DNA of 16,715 bases from Propionibacteriaceae bacterium UBA5174. GTDB lineage: Bacteria > Actinomycetota > Actinomycetes > Propionibacteriales > Propionibacteriaceae. The translations under genes and the position numbers were made by a program. A model generated the notes under the pieces. That model saw only the letters and a list, made by a program, of their open reading frames with translations, searched no databases and was not told the origin of the DNA. This document shows, piece by piece, positions 14,388 to 16,715 of this stretch; the stretch's first letter is position 1; every line of letters starts with the position of its first letter. The stretch covers positions 27,499 through 44,213 of the forward strand of contig DHWU01000081.1 in assembly GCA_002413345.1 (NCBI GenBank), written 5' to 3'.

Positions 14388-16093
14388 TCGGACAGGTCAC
14401 CAGTGGCCCAGCAAGCCGAGCACGCGCCAGCCAGATCGACCAGATCCTCGGCCAGACCACCAAGAAGTACCCCGACGGTGCGGCTATTGGGCTGCCTCAG
14501 GCGTGGGCCGAGTGTGAGCTAATCATCAGCCATCTTGCCTTGGGTGCCACCACCCGAATCATCGCCAGATTGTTGGACGACAAGGCCACCGATCCAGGGG
14601 TGGTGGTGATCGATGATGCTGGCCGTTTCGTGGTGCCGCTGGTTGGCGGCCACGCGGGAGGGGCTAACGAACTGGCTCGCACGCTGGCCCCGGCGCTGGG
14701 CGCCACAGCAGTCTTGACCACGGCCACCGATTCGCTCGGGGTTCCAGCTTTAGACAACCTCGGTTGGGCCTGGTCTGGCCAGGTCGCCACGGTAACTAGG
14801 GCCATGCTGGACGGCGAACCAATCGAATTGCGACGAAGCCAACTGTGGCCAATGCCCCCACTGCCACCGAATGTCTATTACGCCACCGATGGCCAAGAAC
14901 ACCCGGCGCCGGTTGGCCAGATCCTGGTCAGTGACCAGACCCCAACCCCCAACACTGTGCCCACGGTGACCTTGAACCCACCCAGTTTGGTGGCTGGGTT
15001 GGGTTGTAATCGCGGCACTGACGCCGCTGCCCTGCGGGCCCTGCTGGAGGGCACGCTGAGCGCAGCGGGGCTGGCTTTCGGCTCACTGGCTCGGCTGGTT
15101 AGTGTCGATGCCAAAGCCGACGAACCGGGCCTACTGGCCCTGGCCAGCGAACTGGGAATTCCACTGATCACCTATTTAGCGCCTGAACTTGCCGCCATCA
15201 AGGTGCCCAATCCCTCGCCAGCACCGGCCAAAGCAGTTGGCACCCCCAGCGTCGCCGAAGCGTCGGTGATAGCTGCTGGCGCCACCTTGATCGTCGAGAA
15301 GCAACGCACCGGCGAAGCCACCTGTGCCATCGGACGCCTGCCTGCCCGCGGCAAACTCAGCATCGTTGGGCTCGGGCCTGGTGCCCGGGATCTACTCGCT
15401 CCCCGCGCTACCACTGCGATCCACGAAGCGACCGTGCTGGTTGGCTACCGGCCCTATGTGAACCAGATCAAGGATCTGATTCGTCCCGGCACCCAGATTC
15501 TGACCACCCCAATGGGGCAAGAGGCGCAGCGCACCGCGGCGGCGATCCAATGGGCACAGGCCGGACACAATGTGGTGCTGGTTTCTTCGGGGGATCCAGC
15601 CATCTATGCCATGGCCTCCCCCACCCTCGAACAAAGCACCGAAGGCATTCAGATCGAGGTGGTGCCGGGGATCACTGCCAGCCTGGCGGCTTCAGCTATT
15701 TTGGGCGCTCCGCTAGGACACGACCATGTGACCATCTCACTGTCGGATCTGCACACCGACTGGTCCACCATTGTGAAGCGGGTTCGGGCTGCGGCCGAGG
15801 CTGATCTGGTCACGGTCTTCTACAACCCGCGCAGCAAGAAGCGGCTACACCAGTTGCCTGAAGCAATGGCGATCATGGCCGAACACCGCAGTGGCGACAC
15901 TCCGGTGGCCGTTGTCACTAATGCCACCCGCGATGACGAGCAGGTGATTTGCACCACCATCGCCGACTTCGACCCACAGGTAGTGAGCATGCACACGCTG
16001 GTGTTGGTGGGGTCATCGACCACCAAATATTTGCCCGGCGGGGATTCGATCCTGATGGTCACCCCGCGCGATTACCACTGGATGCCGAAATGA
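14384..16093 (+). CDS. cbiGH: CbiG-CbiH fusion: cobalt-precorrin-5A hydrolase + (cobalt-)precorrin-3 C17 methyltransferase
   Basis: This 569-residue protein has two halves. Residues 20-319 are CbiG, which opens the lactone of cobalt-precorrin-5A and releases acetaldehyde: central motif PLVGGHAGGANELA (85-98) and C-terminal CbiG domain starting VAGLGCNRGTD (203-213). Residues 323-569 are CbiH/CobJ, the ring-contracting C17 methylase: KLSIVGLGPGARDLLAPRA (324-342), VLVGYRPYV (351-359), VSSGDPAIYAMASP (400-413), VVPGITASLAASAILGAPLGHD (427-448) and VFYNPRSKKR (478-487). No CbiH60-type iron-sulfur extension is seen. The start is a TTG at 14384, with AGGAG about 7 nt upstream and a TTGA overlap with the cbiE stop. 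The reading frame stays open upstream to 14141, but that stretch is low-complexity shadow sequence inside cbiE. Confidence 0.93.
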   Translation: MIGQVTSGPASRARASQIDQILGQTTKKYPDGAAIGLPQAWAECELIISHLALGATTRIIARLLDDKATDPGVVVIDDAGRFVVPLVGGHAGGANELARTLAPALGATAVLTTATDSLGVPALDNLGWAWSGQVATVTRAMLDGEPIELRRSQLWPMPPLPPNVYYATDGQEHPAPVGQILVSDQTPTPNTVPTVTLNPPSLVAGLGCNRGTDAAALRALLEGTLSAAGLAFGSLARLVSVDAKADEPGLLALASELGIPLITYLAPELAAIKVPNPSPAPAKAVGTPSVAEASVIAAGATLIVEKQRTGEATCAIGRLPARGKLSIVGLGPGARDLLAPRATTAIHEATVLVGYRPYVNQIKDLIRPGTQILTTPMGQEAQRTAAAIQWAQAGHNVVLVSSGDPAIYAMASPTLEQSTEGIQIEVVPGITASLAASAILGAPLGHDHVTISLSDLHTDWSTIVKRVRAAAEADLVTVFYNPRSKKRLHQLPEAMAIMAEHRSGDTPVAVVTNATRDDEQVICTTIADFDPQVVSMHTLVLVGSSTTKYLPGGDSILMVTPRDYHWMPK

Positions 16094-16715
16094 CCCGCCC
16101 ACACCTAGCAGCGCACCTCAACGAGCCAGCCGCACCCCTGATCATCGCTGGCCACGGCACCCGTGACCCTCAGGGGGCTGCTGCTGCCTTCGCCTTGGTG
16201 GATTTGGTGCGCGAACTGCTGCCGGGGGTTCGGGTATCGGCTGGGTTCGTGGAGTTGACCCAGCCGACTATCGAGGAATCACTTTCCGGAGCCCTCGCCG
16301 AAGGGGCTACTTCGGCGGTGGTGGTGCCGCTGATGATCGGGGCTGGCGGGCATGTGCAGGCTGACATTCCAGAGGCGATCGCGGCCGGTCGGCGCGAGCA
16401 TGGCCAAGCCACGGTCGTTTACACCCGCCACCTGGGTGCGCCGGCGAACCTGATCGACGCCGTCCATCAGCGCATCCGCACCGCGGCCGAGCAGTGGACG
16501 CCAGCGCAAACCTGCGTGGTATTGGTGGGTCGGGGGTGCAGCGTCACCGAGGCAAATGCCGATCACGTTCGACTGGCTCGGGTGCTGGAAGAAACCGGCG
16601 GCTATGCGCAGGTGATCCCCGGCTTCATTCAGGTCGCCAAACCATCGGTAGACCAGGCGTTGACGGCGGCTTATCAGGGCGGGGCCAGGCAGATCGTGGT
16701 GCAACCGCACTACCT
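16090..16715 (+). CDS. cbiX: Sirohydrochlorin cobaltochelatase CbiX, partial (cut by window end)
   Basis: This class II chelatase inserts Co2+ into sirohydrochlorin, the committing step of the early-cobalt route. The 208 complete codons visible include LIIAGHGTRDPQG (17-29) with metal-binding His22, FVELTQPT (53-60), VVVPLMIGAGGHVQADIP (77-94) with His88, and then a second chelatase repeat starting VLVGRGCSVTEANAD (144-158) and continuing QIVVQPHY at the edge. It is therefore the long two-domain CbiX form, and the stop is outside the window. In the second repeat the metal histidine of the first motif is replaced (G-R-G where repeat one has G-H-G), so only the first half keeps the usual pair. 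The ATG at 16090 overlaps the cbiGH stop (ATGA). Confidence 0.93.
   Translation, partial: MTRPHLAAHLNEPAAPLIIAGHGTRDPQGAAAAFALVDLVRELLPGVRVSAGFVELTQPTIEESLSGALAEGATSAVVVPLMIGAGGHVQADIPEAIAAGRREHGQATVVYTRHLGAPANLIDAVHQRIRTAAEQWTPAQTCVVLVGRGCSVTEANADHVRLARVLEETGGYAQVIPGFIQVAKPSVDQALTAAYQGGARQIVVQPHY

Overview
The window is a dense cobalamin (vitamin B12) locus from a high-GC Gram-positive bacterium. The gene types and fusions (CbiE next to a CbiG-CbiH fusion, a CobB-CobC fusion, CbiMNQO, GTG/TTG starts, 1-8 nt gene overlaps) suggest an actinobacterium, perhaps close to the Propionibacteriaceae. That placement is inference, because no taxonomic marker gene is present. I see no mobile elements, tRNA, rRNA or CRISPR.

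Layout. (1) 7-1038 (-): a ten-helix DMT/EamA permease with a 64-residue tail holding 22 histidines, divergent from (2) 1143-2591 (+): cobQ/cbiP. (3) 5229-2600 (-): the cobalt ECF importer cbiM-cbiN-cbiQ-cbiO, behind a cobalamin riboswitch (about 5248-5400) and a 7-1-7 palindrome of Fur/Zur type (5432-5446). (4) 6047-5469 (-): stand-alone cbiT, divergent from (5) 6105-9154 (+): cobO (adenosyltransferase) and a cobB-cobC fusion. (6) 11663-9164 (-): cbiB, cobK/cbiJ, cobF. (7) 11720-16715 (+): a second cobalamin riboswitch, then cobI/cbiL, cobM/cbiF, cbiE, cbiGH and cbiX, the last cut by the window edge.

How they work together. CbiMNQO (and perhaps the His-tailed permease) handles Co2+. CbiX inserts it into sirohydrochlorin, which marks the early-cobalt (anaerobic) route. 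CobI, CbiH, CobM, CbiG, CobF (where CbiD would be expected), CobK, CbiE and CbiT then build the corrin ring. CobB amidates a and c, CobO adenosylates, CobQ amidates b, d, e and g, and CobC plus CbiB supply and attach the aminopropanol-type linker. CbiC/CobH, CbiD, the uroporphyrinogen III methyltransferase and the nucleotide-loop genes are not in this window.

Points most worth a second look: CobF, a hallmark of the aerobic route, sits in a CbiG/CbiX-type cluster without CbiD; CbiE carries a C-terminal extension that looks like a decayed CbiT domain while an intact CbiT lies 7.4 kb away; a Fur-family operator appears stacked upstream of the cbiM riboswitch; and the His-rich permease is a candidate uncharacterised cobalt or nickel transporter.
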